A DNA stretch of 64,000 bases from Lachnospiraceae bacterium (GCA_024696615.1 JAILGS010000081.1:40200-104199), one strand, 5' to 3'. Counted from the stretch's first letter, positions 7,242 to 17,296 are shown. Numbers and translations: made by a program. Notes: generated by a model not told the origin, from the letters alone.

Positions 7242-9221
7242 TTAACGTAACCGGAATTCTCCAATGGTATCCATCAATGACTTGGCACAATCTCCTAACT
7301 GACTAGAAATTGCAGAATTCTCTTCTGCACTGGCTGCATTGGTTTCAACCATCTGAGAAATCTCTTTCAGATTCTCAGAAATATGAGTGGTTGAAGACTT
7401 CTGTGTATCCACAAATCCCACGATTTCATTCACCATCTCATCACTTGCAACGGAGTTAGCCACACTATCATCAATGGTCTTCGCAGTACGTCCCACCATA
7501 TCGCGCCCCTTATTCACAGCAACCTGTGTACGATTAATGGTTTCACTAATCTTAGAACTTGCTGCAGAACTGGTATCTGCTAAGGAACTAATCTCACCAG
7601 CAACAACTGCAAAACCACGTCCTACTTCTCCGGCTCTGGCTGCCTCAATGGAAGCATTCAGAGAAAGAAGATTGGTCTGACTTGCAATATTATTAATCTC
7701 ATCAACAAATTCGGAAATTTCATTAAAGCAGTTACCAATTTCATCCATGGCTCCTACCAATTCATCCATTTCCTTACTACCGGTAGCAAGACCTGCATTG
7801 GTTACTGCCGTATTGGACTTAATCCGTTCTGCAATCTCTGCGATCTTAGCCATATTCTCCGTTAAGGTACCCATTTCCTTCGAAGCATCCTGTACTGCAT
7901 GAGCCTGCTGAGTTGCAGAGTCAGCAACGGCCTCGGAAGTCTCTGCTAAATTACCGGAGAATTCTAATACCGTACGCGCCTGTTCATTAATTTCAGCAAA
8001 ACTCTGATTTAATACATTAATAATATCTGTTAATGCATCTCGGATCTTCGAATAATCTCCATTATAATCCCCATTCACGGAGAAGCTTAAATCCTTCTCG
8101 GAAATCGCTGTAACCGTATCCGTAATCTGTTGAATGTACTGACGTAAACCATGCATCGTATCATTCAAAGCAGTGGACAGTCGATTCACTTCTTCGGATT
8201 GTTCATCCACATCAAATTCATATTCCAATTCACCATCCGTAATAGAACGAACATTGCTTGTTAAATCCTCCAAAGGAGCAAACATTGGAGAAATCTCCTT
8301 GGCTAATCCCTTGGTTGCAAGCTTGGAAATTAAGATTGCTAAAACCACTGCAAGAATTGCCATCTCACAGATAATAAAAATAATTACCTTTAAGGAGGTA
8401 ACAGAAAGAATGGACCATCCTGTTAACTGTGAATCATAACATAATACATTCTTAAGACCACCAGCATAATCCATAATGGTAGAAGTCTTTAAGTCCTTAT
8501 TATAGGCCTTCATATAACGTCCCTTTAAGGCATCCGAAATCTTCGTACTAGCAGATGCGCTTAAGGCAAATGCATCATTCGGATGCGTAAGAATTGTACC
8601 CTCTCCGGATACTAAGAATACATAATTACCATCATGATAGGAGGATTCAATTAAGGATACCAAATCATCCATATACATATCCAATCCAGCTACACCAATG
8701 GTCTTACCATCCTTATAGATGGCCTTAGCAAGTGTAATACAGATTCCACCGGACTGCTCATCCACATATGGTTCAGAAATATAAGTGCCTTCCTGTGACA
8801 TTGCACCAGTAAACCAAGCTCTGCTACTAACTACAAATGTTTCTGGTGGGATCCAACCGCCGGACATATAAGTGGTATATCCGTCCTCATAGGTCTTATT
8901 GCCATCATATAAAACAACATATACAGCGGATACATCGTCATACATTGCCACCATGGTATCCACATAATCATAATAATCCCCGGTAACACTTCCCGAAGTT
9001 ACACCTGCGGCGACCGTATCAATAAAGGACATCTTCTCTCCCATACTGGTTTCTACTTCAGATGTATATAACTTTACATTGGATACATTCGTGGCTGCAC
9101 TTTCTCTCATATACGTTCCAAGCATTGCCAGTGCAGTGGCAATACAAAGAATGATTACGATCCATTTCACAGATCGTCCTACTTTTCGATTCACATTCGT
9201 GCTTAATTTCTGTATATCCAT
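7242..9221 (-). CDS. methyl-accepting chemotaxis protein with Cache sensor
   Basis: This 659-residue chemoreceptor reports ligand binding to CheA/CheW. The N-terminal membrane helix (about 16-38, [20 protein letters not shown]) is followed by an extracellular double-Cache-type domain ([18 protein letters not shown] ... [12 protein letters not shown]). A second membrane helix comes at about 275-300, then HAMP and a cytoplasmic coiled coil. The conserved tip is [24 protein letters not shown]. The start is ATG 9221 behind AAGGGGGAT rather than ATG 9245. It is monocistronic by layout, with its own terminator. The ligand is not predictable by eye; Cache domains often bind amino acids or organic acids. 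Confidence 0.95.
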   Translation of the reverse strand: MDIQKLSTNVNRKVGRSVKWIVIILCIATALAMLGTYMRESAATNVSNVKLYTSEVETSMGEKMSFIDTVAAGVTSGSVTGDYYDYVDTMVAMYDDVSAVYVVLYDGNKTYEDGYTTYMSGGWIPPETFVVSSRAWFTGAMSQEGTYISEPYVDEQSGGICITLAKAIYKDGKTIGVAGLDMYMDDLVSLIESSYHDGNYVFLVSGEGTILTHPNDAFALSASASTKISDALKGRYMKAYNKDLKTSTIMDYAGGLKNVLCYDSQLTGWSILSVTSLKVIIFIICEMAILAVVLAILISKLATKGLAKEISPMFAPLEDLTSNVRSITDGELEYEFDVDEQSEEVNRLSTALNDTMHGLRQYIQQITDTVTAISEKDLSFSVNGDYNGDYSKIRDALTDIINVLNQSFAEINEQARTVLEFSGNLAETSEAVADSATQQAHAVQDASKEMGTLTENMAKIAEIAERIKSNTAVTNAGLATGSKEMDELVGAMDEIGNCFNEISEFVDEINNIASQTNLLSLNASIEAARAGEVGRGFAVVAGEISSLADTSSAASSKISETINRTQVAVNKGRDMVGRTAKTIDDSVANSVASDEMVNEIVGFVDTQKSSTTHISENLKEISQMVETNAASAEENSAISSQLGDCAKSLMDTIGEFRLR

Positions 9222-9273
9222 AATTAGATCCCCCTTCATAGGCATTGGATTTCGAATAAAATTCGACTACTAA

Positions 9274-9282
9274 ATTATAGCA
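9274..9282 (-). promoter_or_regulatory. extended -10 promoter of the Cache chemoreceptor
   Basis: Minus-strand TGCTATAAT (TGN plus consensus -10) at 9274-9282. The AT-rich upstream region has no strong -35. There is no SigD-type CCGATA element. Confidence 0.5.
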
Positions 9283-9354
9283 CATGGAATATTGTATTAA
9301 AATAAAAACATTTTATTTTTTTTTCATATTTTTTTAATTATTAAAAATTTTCTA

Positions 9355-11049
9355 CTACTCCACGGTCTGAATCAGGTTTAGAATTTCCTCTTTGATCTGT
9401 TGATTGACCCGAAGAGCTTCCGCCCTATTTTCCTGGTTGGAATAGAAATAAAACTTAATTTTAGGCTCCGTACCACTTGGACGAATGGCAAACCAACTGC
9501 CATTGTCTAAAAAGAGTCGAATGGCATTCTGTGGTGGAATGTCCTCATATCCATTCAGATAATCAATCACCTTCGCCACTTTACTATCAGCCACTTCCTT
9601 CGGAAGATTTCCACGGAAGAATTCCATCATTCGACCAATGCGCTTCGAACCTGCAATTCCTTCCAATACCAGATTCGGTTCATCCTCTGCAAATGCGCCA
9701 TAGGTGGCATAGATTTCCTCTAACACATCCCATAAGGTCTTTCCCTGCTTCTTATAGTATGCCGCAGCTTCCGCCACTAACATTCCCGCACTGATTCCAT
9801 CCTTATCCCGAATCTCTTCACAGGCCGCATAACCCACGGATTCTTCATAACCAAAAAGATAGGTATATCCATGCTCATGCAGATATGGGATCTTACCACA
9901 GATATTCTTAAATCCCGTTAAGGTTTCAAACATCTCCACCCCATAGGCCTTCGCCATAATGGAAGAAAGAGTGGAGGTAACGATGGATTTTACCATGGCT
10001 CCCTTCTTTGGAAGGGTTCCTGCGCTCCTTCGTCCCTCAAGAATATAATTTACTAAGAGATATCCCGTCTGATTTCCATTTAAAGGAATGTAATTTCCTT
10101 GTGGATCCCTGATTTCAATAGCAAAACGGTCCGCATCCGGGTCCGTGGCAAGAAGTAATTCCGCCTGGTTTTCACGACCATATTTCTCACTTAATGCAAA
10201 TGCTTTCGGATCCTCCGGATTAGGATATCCCACCGTGGTAAAATCCGGATCCGGCATCTCCTGCTCCGGAACAATCATCCAATTGGTAAAGCCGCGACGG
10301 GTGAGCATCTTTCGAAATGGAATGGAACCACATCCATTTAATGGGGTATAAATAATTGGAATGGAAAGATCCAACTCCTCCCACTCATGAATGGCAAGCC
10401 CAAGAATCTTTTCTAGATACTCTTCATCATAGGACTCATCCAACACCGTAATGGTGCCTGCTGCCACGCCCTCTTCATAGGAGGAAGTGCGAATATCCTT
10501 CCAGTAATCCACCGCTTCGATGCACTTTGTCATTCCACCGGCGATCTCTGCGGATACCTGGCAACCATCCTCCCAGTACACCTTATACCCATTGTAATCC
10601 TTAGGATTATGGGAGGCTGTAATATTAATTCCCGATACCGTTCCAAGACGTACGATCATATAGGCCAGTTCCGGAGTTGGTCGAAGGGATGGGAAGGTAT
10701 ATACCCGAATTCCATTGGCAGCAAGAATTCCTGCAGCCAGTTCGCAAAACTCCCTGGAATAATGCCTTGGATCATGGGCGATCACCACGCCCTTTTGCTT
10801 GGCTTCTTCCCCATGGGATGCGATATAATCAGCAATTCCCTGGGTAGCACGTCCCACGGTATACACATTCATTCGATTGGTTCCAACACCCACTTTTCCT
10901 CGAAGTCCCGCGGTACCAAAGGAAAGATTCTGATAAAAACGCTCTTCTAACTCCGTCTCCTGCCCTAAAAGGTTCTCCAATTCCTTTTTAAGCGCGTCCC
11001 CCTCTGGCAAATGTTGTAACCACTCTTCTACTCTTGTCTGATAGTCCAT
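9355..11049 (-). CDS. phospho-sugar mutase (phosphoglucomutase/phosphomannomutase)
   Basis: This 564-residue alpha-D-phosphohexomutase interconverts glucose-1-phosphate and glucose-6-phosphate and probably mannose phosphates. All four motifs are visible: the phosphoserine loop TASHNP (Ser at about 146), metal-binding DPDADR, sugar-binding GYEESVG, and phosphate-binding RPSGTEPK. The length fits the Firmicutes PgcA-type enzyme. ATG 11049 begins MDYQTRVEEWL. No neighbouring genes share its pathway. Confidence 0.95.
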   Translation of the reverse strand: MDYQTRVEEWLQHLPEGDALKKELENLLGQETELEERFYQNLSFGTAGLRGKVGVGTNRMNVYTVGRATQGIADYIASHGEEAKQKGVVIAHDPRHYSREFCELAAGILAANGIRVYTFPSLRPTPELAYMIVRLGTVSGINITASHNPKDYNGYKVYWEDGCQVSAEIAGGMTKCIEAVDYWKDIRTSSYEEGVAAGTITVLDESYDEEYLEKILGLAIHEWEELDLSIPIIYTPLNGCGSIPFRKMLTRRGFTNWMIVPEQEMPDPDFTTVGYPNPEDPKAFALSEKYGRENQAELLLATDPDADRFAIEIRDPQGNYIPLNGNQTGYLLVNYILEGRRSAGTLPKKGAMVKSIVTSTLSSIMAKAYGVEMFETLTGFKNICGKIPYLHEHGYTYLFGYEESVGYAACEEIRDKDGISAGMLVAEAAAYYKKQGKTLWDVLEEIYATYGAFAEDEPNLVLEGIAGSKRIGRMMEFFRGNLPKEVADSKVAKVIDYLNGYEDIPPQNAIRLFLDNGSWFAIRPSGTEPKIKFYFYSNQENRAEALRVNQQIKEEILNLIQTVE

Positions 11050-11099
11050 ATGTCTTACCCCCTAATCCGATGTTCAACCCATCATGCTTTCTTGCACTC

Positions 11100-11129
11100 T
11101 TGCATTCTAACCTCTTGCATTCTAACCTC
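11100..11129. repeat. two tandem 15-bp repeats
   Basis: TTGCATTCTAACCTC occurs twice in direct succession (11100-11114 and 11115-11129), with a decayed partial copy just before (CTTGCACTC at 11091-11099). It lies between the symporter stop and the mutase start, within a 111-nt gap that holds nothing else recognisable. Confidence 0.9.
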
Positions 11130-11160
11130 TTACCTTCAACTTTCCTTTATAAGTTCAGTC

Positions 11161-12693
11161 TTATTTTCCAGTCCTTACTTCTTCAAAGGTCTCTACCATT
11201 TCCTTGGAAGGGGCTTTCGTAAGAAGACTCACACAATAATTCACCCCAATGGCTACGAGGAAAGCAGGTAATAATTCATACATATTCCATGCACCGCCCA
11301 ATGGACGAACCATAAATTTCCATACAAATACCACAATACCACCGGCAAGCATACCGGAAATCGTTCCCGCAAAATTGGAGCGCTTCCAGAACAGTGCAAA
11401 TAATACCACTGGTCCAAAGGCAGCACCAAATCCAGCCCATGCAAAGGATACAATCTGGAAGACGGAGGAGTCCGGATTCCATGCGATTACCACCGCAATG
11501 GCAGATACTGCTACCACAGTAATCTTCGCAACCTTCACCGCCTGTTCCTCCGTCAATTTCTTATGGAAAAATCCCTGTAATAAATCCGAGGAAATAGAAG
11601 AAGCGGATGCTAATAACTGAGAATCCGCAGTGGACATGGTAGCAGCTAAGATTCCGGAAAGGATCACGCCACCAATCATGGCTGGTAAAATTCCATGGGA
11701 ACTCATAAAATTCGTAATATAGATAATGATACGCTCCGCATTACCACTGCCTTCTAAGACGTCAATGGTACCATTCTTACTTAATGCATTGCCAACCACA
11801 CCGATAAACATGGAAACAAACATGGAGATTACCACCCAGGTCTGTGCCACACGACGGGAAAGGGCGATCTTATGCTCATCTTCAATGGCCATAAATCGCG
11901 TTAAAATATGTGGCATACCAAAATAACCAAGTCCCCACGCAAGGGTGGAGCAGATGGTAAGAATACCATATGGATTACTTGCGCCACTCACTGGATCATG
12001 GGTGGCATTGAGGACAAAATATCCACTCATACTTTTGGCATTGTCCAATACAGCATTCCAACCACCGGCATGATGAATCCCAAAAAGAATGATCACGCAG
12101 AGAGAAATGGACATGCTGATACTCTGAATTAAATCCGTGGTACATACGGCCTTAAATCCACCCAGGGTGCAATATAACGCAATAATAATAGCACTTACGA
12201 TCATGGCGAAATAATAATCAATGCCAAATAAAGTATTAAATAACTTACCACATGCGGCAAATCCAGAAGCTACATAGGGTACAAAAAATACCACAATCAC
12301 AACAGAGGCTACCGCGGATAAAATCTTCTTCTCATCCTGATAACGCTTGGAAAAAAATTCTGGAATCGTAATGGAATCCAATTTAGCGGTATAACGACGT
12401 AAACGCTTTGCAACAAATAACCAGTTCACATACGTTCCCACACTTAATCCCACAATGGTCCAAAAAGGATCCGCAATACCGGATAAATATGCCAGTCCAG
12501 GAACACCCATTAATAACCAGCTGGACATATCCGATGCTTCCGCACTCATGGCGGCCACGAAAGGTCCTAGTTTTCTTCCCCCAAGATAGAAATCCCCACT
12601 ATCTTCATTGGATTTTGAAAATACTACTCCGATAATAATCATCATTGCCAGATATAATACAATGACAATTCCGATACAGATCTGTGTTGTCAT
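11161..12693 (-). CDS. putP: sodium:solute symporter, PutP-like (proline)
   Basis: The 510-residue polytopic protein belongs to the sodium/solute symporter family, with about 13 membrane segments. Near the N-terminus it has the PutP-type FYLGGRKLGPFVAAMSAEASDMSSWLLMGVPG, and later CTLGGFKAVCTTDLIQ and SAILAATMSTADSQLLASSSI-like sequence (GILAATMSTADSQLL). These match the sodium and substrate sites of PutP-type proline transporters. It probably brings in proline with Na+. The upstream ABC ATPase gene ends 68 nt away with no clear terminator, so partial read-through is possible. Confidence 0.9.
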   Translation of the reverse strand: MTTQICIGIVIVLYLAMMIIIGVVFSKSNEDSGDFYLGGRKLGPFVAAMSAEASDMSSWLLMGVPGLAYLSGIADPFWTIVGLSVGTYVNWLFVAKRLRRYTAKLDSITIPEFFSKRYQDEKKILSAVASVVIVVFFVPYVASGFAACGKLFNTLFGIDYYFAMIVSAIIIALYCTLGGFKAVCTTDLIQSISMSISLCVIILFGIHHAGGWNAVLDNAKSMSGYFVLNATHDPVSGASNPYGILTICSTLAWGLGYFGMPHILTRFMAIEDEHKIALSRRVAQTWVVISMFVSMFIGVVGNALSKNGTIDVLEGSGNAERIIIYITNFMSSHGILPAMIGGVILSGILAATMSTADSQLLASASSISSDLLQGFFHKKLTEEQAVKVAKITVVAVSAIAVVIAWNPDSSVFQIVSFAWAGFGAAFGPVVLFALFWKRSNFAGTISGMLAGGIVVFVWKFMVRPLGGAWNMYELLPAFLVAIGVNYCVSLLTKAPSKEMVETFEEVRTGK

Positions 12694-12761
12694 ATTGTCT
12701 CTCCTAACTATGTTTTATTTTTACTTCCTACGTTCTTACGATCTTCTTTTTTTCTCTCTTC

Positions 12762-13619
12762 CTATGCCAAAACCTTGGATAAGAATTCCTTTAAACGTGC
12801 ATTCTTCGGATGTTCAAAAATCTCTTCCGGAGTACCCGCTTCTAAGATTTTACCACCATCGATGAATAACACCTTGTTAGCAATCTCTCTGGCAAATCCC
12901 ATCTCATGGGTAACCACCACCATGGTCATGCCTTCTTTGGCCACCTGCTTCATTAATTCCAATACTTCTCCAACCATCTCCGGATCCAGTGCAGAAGTCG
13001 GCTCATCGAACAGGATCACCTGTGGATTCATGGCTAAGGAGCGCACGATGGCAACTCTTTGCTTTTGTCCACCGGACAGCGTGGATGGATATACATCCGC
13101 TTTATCCGCCAGTCCAATTCGCTCCAGTAATTTTAGGGCAGTCTCCCTGGCCTCTTGGTTAATACTGGCTTTCGTCTTGGTAATTGGCACCATTGCCACC
13201 TGTTTTTCCTTACTCCGAAACAGATTGCAAAGTCCATTCCATGCATTCTTTCTCTGATTGCGCTTTAAATCCTGCAACTGTACATGCACAGGAGCAAGCA
13301 TAATATTCTGTAATACGGTTTTATTCTGGAAAAGATTAAAATGCTGGAATACCATGCCCATATGTCTTCGATGAACATCAATATTCACGGACATATCCGC
13401 AATATTCACTCCATCGAACATAATCTTTCCACCCGTTGGATCTTCCATACAATTCAGACAACGAAGGAAGGTACTTTTACCAGAACCGGATGGACCAATT
13501 ACCACCACAATATCGCCCTGATTGATGGCAACACTGATGCCATCCAACACGTTCTTGCCATCGAAACTCTTCTCTAAATCGATGACATCAATTAATTTCA
13601 TATTAGTTTCTGCGGTCAC
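12762..13619 (-). CDS. polar amino-acid ABC transporter ATPase with an insertion
   Basis: This GlnQ-type ATPase has Walker [10 protein letters not shown] (about 43-51), Q loop FQHFNLF, signature LSGGQKQR (about 181-188), Walker [14 protein letters not shown] and the H loop VVVTHEM. Relative to GlnQ homologues I know, there is an extra, lysine-rich stretch of about 35 residues at roughly 115-152 (around [13 protein letters not shown]), before the helical subdomain resumes with [15 protein letters not shown]. The start is GTG 13619 (AAGGAG 10 nt upstream) or ATG 13601. It overlaps the permease gene by 17 nt, so the two are translationally coupled. Confidence 0.93.
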   Translation of the reverse strand: MTAETNMKLIDVIDLEKSFDGKNVLDGISVAINQGDIVVVIGPSGSGKSTFLRCLNCMEDPTGGKIMFDGVNIADMSVNIDVHRRHMGMVFQHFNLFQNKTVLQNIMLAPVHVQLQDLKRNQRKNAWNGLCNLFRSKEKQVAMVPITKTKASINQEARETALKLLERIGLADKADVYPSTLSGGQKQRVAIVRSLAMNPQVILFDEPTSALDPEMVGEVLELMKQVAKEGMTMVVVTHEMGFAREIANKVLFIDGGKILEAGTPEEIFEHPKNARLKEFLSKVLA

Positions 13620-14313
13620 TGCGTCGTAAGCTCCTTTCCATCTGTTTAATCAAGATACTGATCAAAATTACCATTACTAAGTAGATGGCAGCCATCACTA
13701 AGTATGGAACCATGAATTCATAACTATTACTTCCGATATAGTTAAAAGCCACATATAAATCGCTGGCACCAACAAAGCTCACCACGGAAGTTTCCTTGAT
13801 CAATGCGATAAATTCATTACCAATGGTAGGAAGAATATTCTTCACAGCCTGAGGAATCACAATCTTCACCATGGTGGTCCAAAAGCTTAATCCCAGAGCA
13901 CGTCCCGCTTCCATCTGTCCTGGATCCACGGAAAGAATTCCGCCCCTCATAATTTCTGAAATATAAGCACCGGAATTTAATCCGAATACCCAAATGGCCA
14001 CCTGTACTCCCGTCATATGCATTCCTAACAGAGGAAGCATTACATAATAGAATAACAGAAGCTGTACCACCATGGGAGTACCACGGAATAATTCCACATA
14101 GAATGTAGCAATTCCATTTAAGATTCTTGGAAGTACCTTATAGCGCGGAAGTACACGTACAATGGCAATCAAAGTACCAATCAATAATCCGATAAACATG
14201 CCAAGAAAAGCAATTAATAAGGTATTTCCAAGACCTTCTAAAACCTTCTCATACCCCTTATACTCGAAGAAAATGCGGAGGAAATTCTCCCATTTTGCCC
14301 CAAAACCATTCAT
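13603..14313 (-). CDS. polar amino-acid ABC transporter permease
   Basis: This 236-residue inner-membrane permease of the His/Glu/Gln/Arg type has about five membrane segments. It includes the family signature [21 protein letters not shown] near the middle and the EAA motif [46 protein letters not shown] 14313 has an AAAGGATG SD. It lies between the binding protein and the ATPase. The upstream gene ends in a hairpin with a T-run only about 19 nt before this start, so expression should be lower than that of the binding protein. Confidence 0.95.
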   Translation of the reverse strand: MNGFGAKWENFLRIFFEYKGYEKVLEGLGNTLLIAFLGMFIGLLIGTLIAIVRVLPRYKVLPRILNGIATFYVELFRGTPMVVQLLLFYYVMLPLLGMHMTGVQVAIWVFGLNSGAYISEIMRGGILSVDPGQMEAGRALGLSFWTTMVKIVIPQAVKNILPTIGNEFIALIKETSVVSFVGASDLYVAFNYIGSNSYEFMVPYLVMAAIYLVMVILISILIKQMERSLRRSDRRN

Positions 14314-14331
14314 ATTCTTTCATCCTTTCCC

Positions 14332-14375
14332 AATATAAAAAAATACCCTTGGTACCACATAAGATACCAAGGGTG
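14332..14375 (-). terminator. intra-operon terminator after the binding-protein gene
   Basis: The stem ACCCTTGGTA (14345-14354) / TACCAAGGGT (14365-14374) is followed on the minus strand by ATTTTTTTAT. Such a partial terminator commonly lets the binding protein be made in excess over the permease. Confidence 0.85.
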
Positions 14376-14380
14376 AATTG

Positions 14381-15253
14381 TTACTGTACGGAATTAATCG
14401 CCTCGGTGATAAACTTCGCTGGTGCAGCATCAATAATGACGTAATTAATATTACCATTTAACAGATCCTGAACCGCTAAAGAACCATTCTTATAACCAAC
14501 GGTAGTTAATGGAAGGCCGGTAAAGCCCCAATCCGCATCGCCTTCACAATAGAACTGACCGGTGGTACCTGTCTGAACACCAATCTTGGATAACTTATCC
14601 TTACTATTTAAGATTGCTTCTACGGAAGCTGCATCCTGACATGCATCAAATTCGGTATCCGTGCTAAGTACAATTAATTTCTGGCTGGCTACATAGTAGG
14701 TATCCGTAAAATCCACATATTCCTTACGATCTTCCTTGACGGTAAGTCCGGACATTGCAATATCAGCCTTGTGCTGACCTACGGAAAGACATACTGCGTC
14801 AAAATCCATATTCTCAATAACTAATTCCATACCAAGGTGATCTGCAAGGAGCTTGGCAATCTCCATATCAATACCCACATAGCTACTACCCTGCATATAC
14901 TCAAATGGAGCAAAAGCAGCATTGGTGGCAATCACTAACTGATCCTTAGAAGCATCAAAGGTAGCGGACTCCACTGGAGTAGGAGTACCATCGCCAAAAT
15001 ACTTATTACAGATTTCATCATAAGTTCCGTCGGACATGATCTGCTTAATAAATTCATTGGTGGAAGCAAGGAGTTCTGGCTGTGCCTTATCCACACCAAA
15101 CGCATATTCCTCTTCCGTTAAATTTACCTCAATGACCTTGGCGGTAAGTTTTTCCTTCGGAGCATCCTGTGCACTCTTGCCACAACCTGCGAACGAAGCA
15201 ACCATAAGTCCCATGGAAAGGCTAAGAGCAAGCAATTTCTTCATCTTCATCAT
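14381..15253 (-). CDS. amino-acid-binding lipoprotein, apparently circularly permuted
   Basis: The 290-residue lipoprotein (signal peptide with lipobox, Cys at about 24) is the solute receptor of the adjacent ABC system. Its order is unusual. Residues about 37-87 (VIEVNLTEEEYAFGVDK ... EFIKQIMSDGTYDEICNKYFG) match the C-terminal end of family-3 binding proteins. Residues about 105-290 begin with the usual N-terminal motif (QLVIATNAAFAPFEYMQG, then YVGIDMEIAKLLADHLG) and end after NYVIIDAAPAKFITEAIN. In a normal protein that helix is followed by the segment found here at the front. The identity is secure; the permutation follows from motif order alone. Confidence 0.9.
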   Translation of the reverse strand: MMKMKKLLALSLSMGLMVASFAGCGKSAQDAPKEKLTAKVIEVNLTEEEYAFGVDKAQPELLASTNEFIKQIMSDGTYDEICNKYFGDGTPTPVESATFDASKDQLVIATNAAFAPFEYMQGSSYVGIDMEIAKLLADHLGMELVIENMDFDAVCLSVGQHKADIAMSGLTVKEDRKEYVDFTDTYYVASQKLIVLSTDTEFDACQDAASVEAILNSKDKLSKIGVQTGTTGQFYCEGDADWGFTGLPLTTVGYKNGSLAVQDLLNGNINYVIIDAAPAKFITEAINSVQ

Positions 15254-15362
15254 ATAATTTTTCCTCTTTTCTTTATCTATAACATGGAATCCATGCTACG
15301 TCATAGTCATACCCCGATAATCAACTCTACGTACGCACCAAAGCGCACCATCAACTCTTTTT

Positions 15363-15386
15363 ATGACTCAATCACGACTGAGTCAT
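15363..15386. repeat. imperfect palindrome with TGACTCA arms
   Basis: Arms ATGACTCAATC (15363-15373) and GACTGAGTCAT (15376-15386) differ at one base. It lies between the DUF1858 gene and the binding-protein gene. It has no following T-run on either strand, so a protein-binding site is likelier than a terminator. The rest of this 166-nt gap shows nothing clear. Confidence 0.6.
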
Positions 15387-15419
15387 CATATCCCTTCCAT
15401 CCTTCCTGGATGTTAGGCT

Positions 15420-15740
15420 TTAATAAAATGTACCATAGGTAGAATTTAGCTGATCTGCTAATCCGTTCACCGATGTATCCGATTCCGTCTCATCCGTGGA
15501 CTCCTCTACCTGATCATAGCCGCCATCCGCCTTCTTATCTTCTACGAATTCCTTCACCATTGCTACAATGCCTTCCGGATCAATTCCATGCACCCAACAA
15601 GCTTCTTCAATGGTTTCTGAAAGCGATGCGGGACAGCTTACACAATGCATTCCTGCATCCATTAATACATAGGCAATCTCCATATCAAAACGAAGGAGAT
15701 CTGCAATAATGGTATCTTTTGTAATCTCAATGATTTCCAT
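15420..15740 (-). CDS. DUF1858 domain protein
   Basis: This 106-residue soluble protein has an N-terminal DUF1858 domain, found alone or attached to hybrid-cluster and ScdA-type proteins. The pattern is ITKDTIIADLLRFDMEIAYVLMDAGMHCVSCPASLSETIEEACWVHGID, with a redox-type CVSC pair at about residues 33-36. The tail from about 75 is acidic and low in conservation. It has its own promoter (15820-15848). Its function is unknown; the paired cysteines suggest a thiol or metal role. Confidence 0.85.
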   Translation of the reverse strand: MEIIEITKDTIIADLLRFDMEIAYVLMDAGMHCVSCPASLSETIEEACWVHGIDPEGIVAMVKEFVEDKKADGGYDQVEESTDETESDTSVNGLADQLNSTYGTFY

Positions 15741-15819
15741 CTTCCTAACCTCACTATTCTATCAGTTATTGTACTGATTCTTAGTTCCCCGGTAGACGTA
15801 TAGCACGCCCATTCACGCT

Positions 15820-15848
15820 AGAATATCACATATAGCAGAATTTTTCAA
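15820..15848 (-). promoter_or_regulatory. promoter of the DUF1858 gene
   Basis: Minus-strand -35 TTGAAA (15843-15848), 17-nt spacer, -10 TATTCT (15820-15825). It begins directly after the MATE gene stop. Confidence 0.6.
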
Positions 15849-15850
15849 GA

Positions 15851-17182
15851 TTACACCCCAAACACTTCCCCCTTCTTTTCCTTCCGATAATGGTAAAGAT
15901 AGCAAAAAGAAAGACCCAGGGCTTTCACAATATTATCCGCAATCATGCAATACCACACTTGTGTTAATCCAAGCATCCATACATTGGTAACCAAATAGGT
16001 AAAGACAATTCGGATTCCCCACATACTGCAGGTTTCAATCAAAAATACCTCCATGGTTCGTCCCGTTCCATAGGCGATTCCTTCCATGACAATCATTAAA
16101 CCAAAGAATGGTTCCGTAAAAGCCACTAATCGAAGCATGGCTGCACCAATCACTGCCACATCCTCTTGATTCGTAAATACCTTCATTAATGGCAATGCTA
16201 CCAAAAAGAGGCAAAGTCCCGTAAGGAACATAATTCCTATGGTAATAAGAATACTGAGATGCTCCACTAGATGCTGCTTCTTAGGATTTTTTTCTCCGAT
16301 AGAATTGCCAACTAAGGAGGACGTTGCCTGACGAAGCCCATGTCCCGGAACATAGAATAACTGTTCCGCTGTCACGGCAATGGAATGAGCTGCAAAGATG
16401 GTGGTTCCCATACCGGACACCATGGATGCAAAAAATACATATCCAAGACAGGAAGCGGTGGAGGTGGAAAGAGCCGGAATTCCAATATGAAGAACTTTTT
16501 CCATACTGCGCTTTTCCAGTCTTAAATCCTCCCGCCCAAAGGTAAGGAATTCATGCTTTCTTGCCGCCAAAACCATCCATCCGCCAAAGATACTATAACT
16601 AATGGCGGAACCGATCGCTGCGCCGATGACACCAAAATTCATCCGATAGATGAAAAGATAATTGAGGAGAATATTTAATCCATTGGCCCCCAGATTAATA
16701 AACATGGGAGTTTTCGTATTCTTCACCGCACGAAGAGCCGCAGCAAAGATCGTATTCATACTCCGAAAAACCATGGCAAGACTAATAATGGCAAAATAAG
16801 TTCCCGCAGTCTCCCAGATCGCTTCTTCCGCGTGCATCCATTGAGGAATTTGACTGCTTAAAAGAACACATACCACCGTTAATACGCTACCCACCACAAG
16901 GCTGATGGTCATGGCCTGACCTGCTAAGCGTCTGGTGCGATCCTTATGCCCCGCCCCGCATTCTTTGGAAATCATGGCAAGAAATGCAATTCCTAAAGCA
17001 TGGGGAATACTATTCACTAACCAGGTAATGGTGGTGGTGGTACTTACGGAAGCCGTGGCCTGTTGTCCAAGATGCCCCACCATGGCCGTATCCACATATT
17101 GTAATAAAGTACTTAGGATCTGTTCAATCATGGTAGGGATGGAAAGCATCACTAAGGACTTTAAGATTTCTTTCTTATTCAT
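15851..17182 (-). CDS. MATE-family efflux transporter
   Basis: This 443-residue membrane protein has about 12 membrane segments in two homologous halves. The N-terminal motif SIPTMIEQILSTLLQYVDTAMVGHLGQQA is typical of NorM/DinF-like MATE exporters, which expel drugs or metabolites in exchange for Na+ or H+. The second half opens with GIPALSTSTASCLGYVFFASMV. The gene is divergent from yggS, and each has its own promoter in the 155-nt gap. The substrate cannot be predicted. Confidence 0.93.
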   Translation of the reverse strand: MNKKEILKSLVMLSIPTMIEQILSTLLQYVDTAMVGHLGQQATASVSTTTTITWLVNSIPHALGIAFLAMISKECGAGHKDRTRRLAGQAMTISLVVGSVLTVVCVLLSSQIPQWMHAEEAIWETAGTYFAIISLAMVFRSMNTIFAAALRAVKNTKTPMFINLGANGLNILLNYLFIYRMNFGVIGAAIGSAISYSIFGGWMVLAARKHEFLTFGREDLRLEKRSMEKVLHIGIPALSTSTASCLGYVFFASMVSGMGTTIFAAHSIAVTAEQLFYVPGHGLRQATSSLVGNSIGEKNPKKQHLVEHLSILITIGIMFLTGLCLFLVALPLMKVFTNQEDVAVIGAAMLRLVAFTEPFFGLMIVMEGIAYGTGRTMEVFLIETCSMWGIRIVFTYLVTNVWMLGLTQVWYCMIADNIVKALGLSFCYLYHYRKEKKGEVFGV

Positions 17183-17209
17183 GTAAAAAACCTCGCTATT
17201 CTTTGCTAC

Positions 17210-17237
17210 AATATATGATATTCTTTCCCATTGTCAA
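17210..17237 (-). promoter_or_regulatory. promoter of the MATE gene
   Basis: Minus-strand consensus -35 TTGACA (17232-17237), 16-nt spacer, -10 TATATT (17210-17215). Confidence 0.65.
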
Positions 17238-17290
17238 CTAGATGGAACAAAAAATTTTGCACAACCCTTTTTTTCTCAACTCAAACCAAT

Positions 17291-17296
17291 TATAAT
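17291..17296 (+). promoter_or_regulatory. -10 element of yggS
   Basis: Plus-strand TATAAT at 17291-17296 with a T-rich -35 region at about 17268-17273, followed by AAGGAG 7 nt before the ATG. Confidence 0.5.

Noticed and set aside
15363..15386. Palindrome considered as a terminator of the DUF1858 gene
   Set aside because: No T-run follows on the minus strand (it continues AAAAAG).
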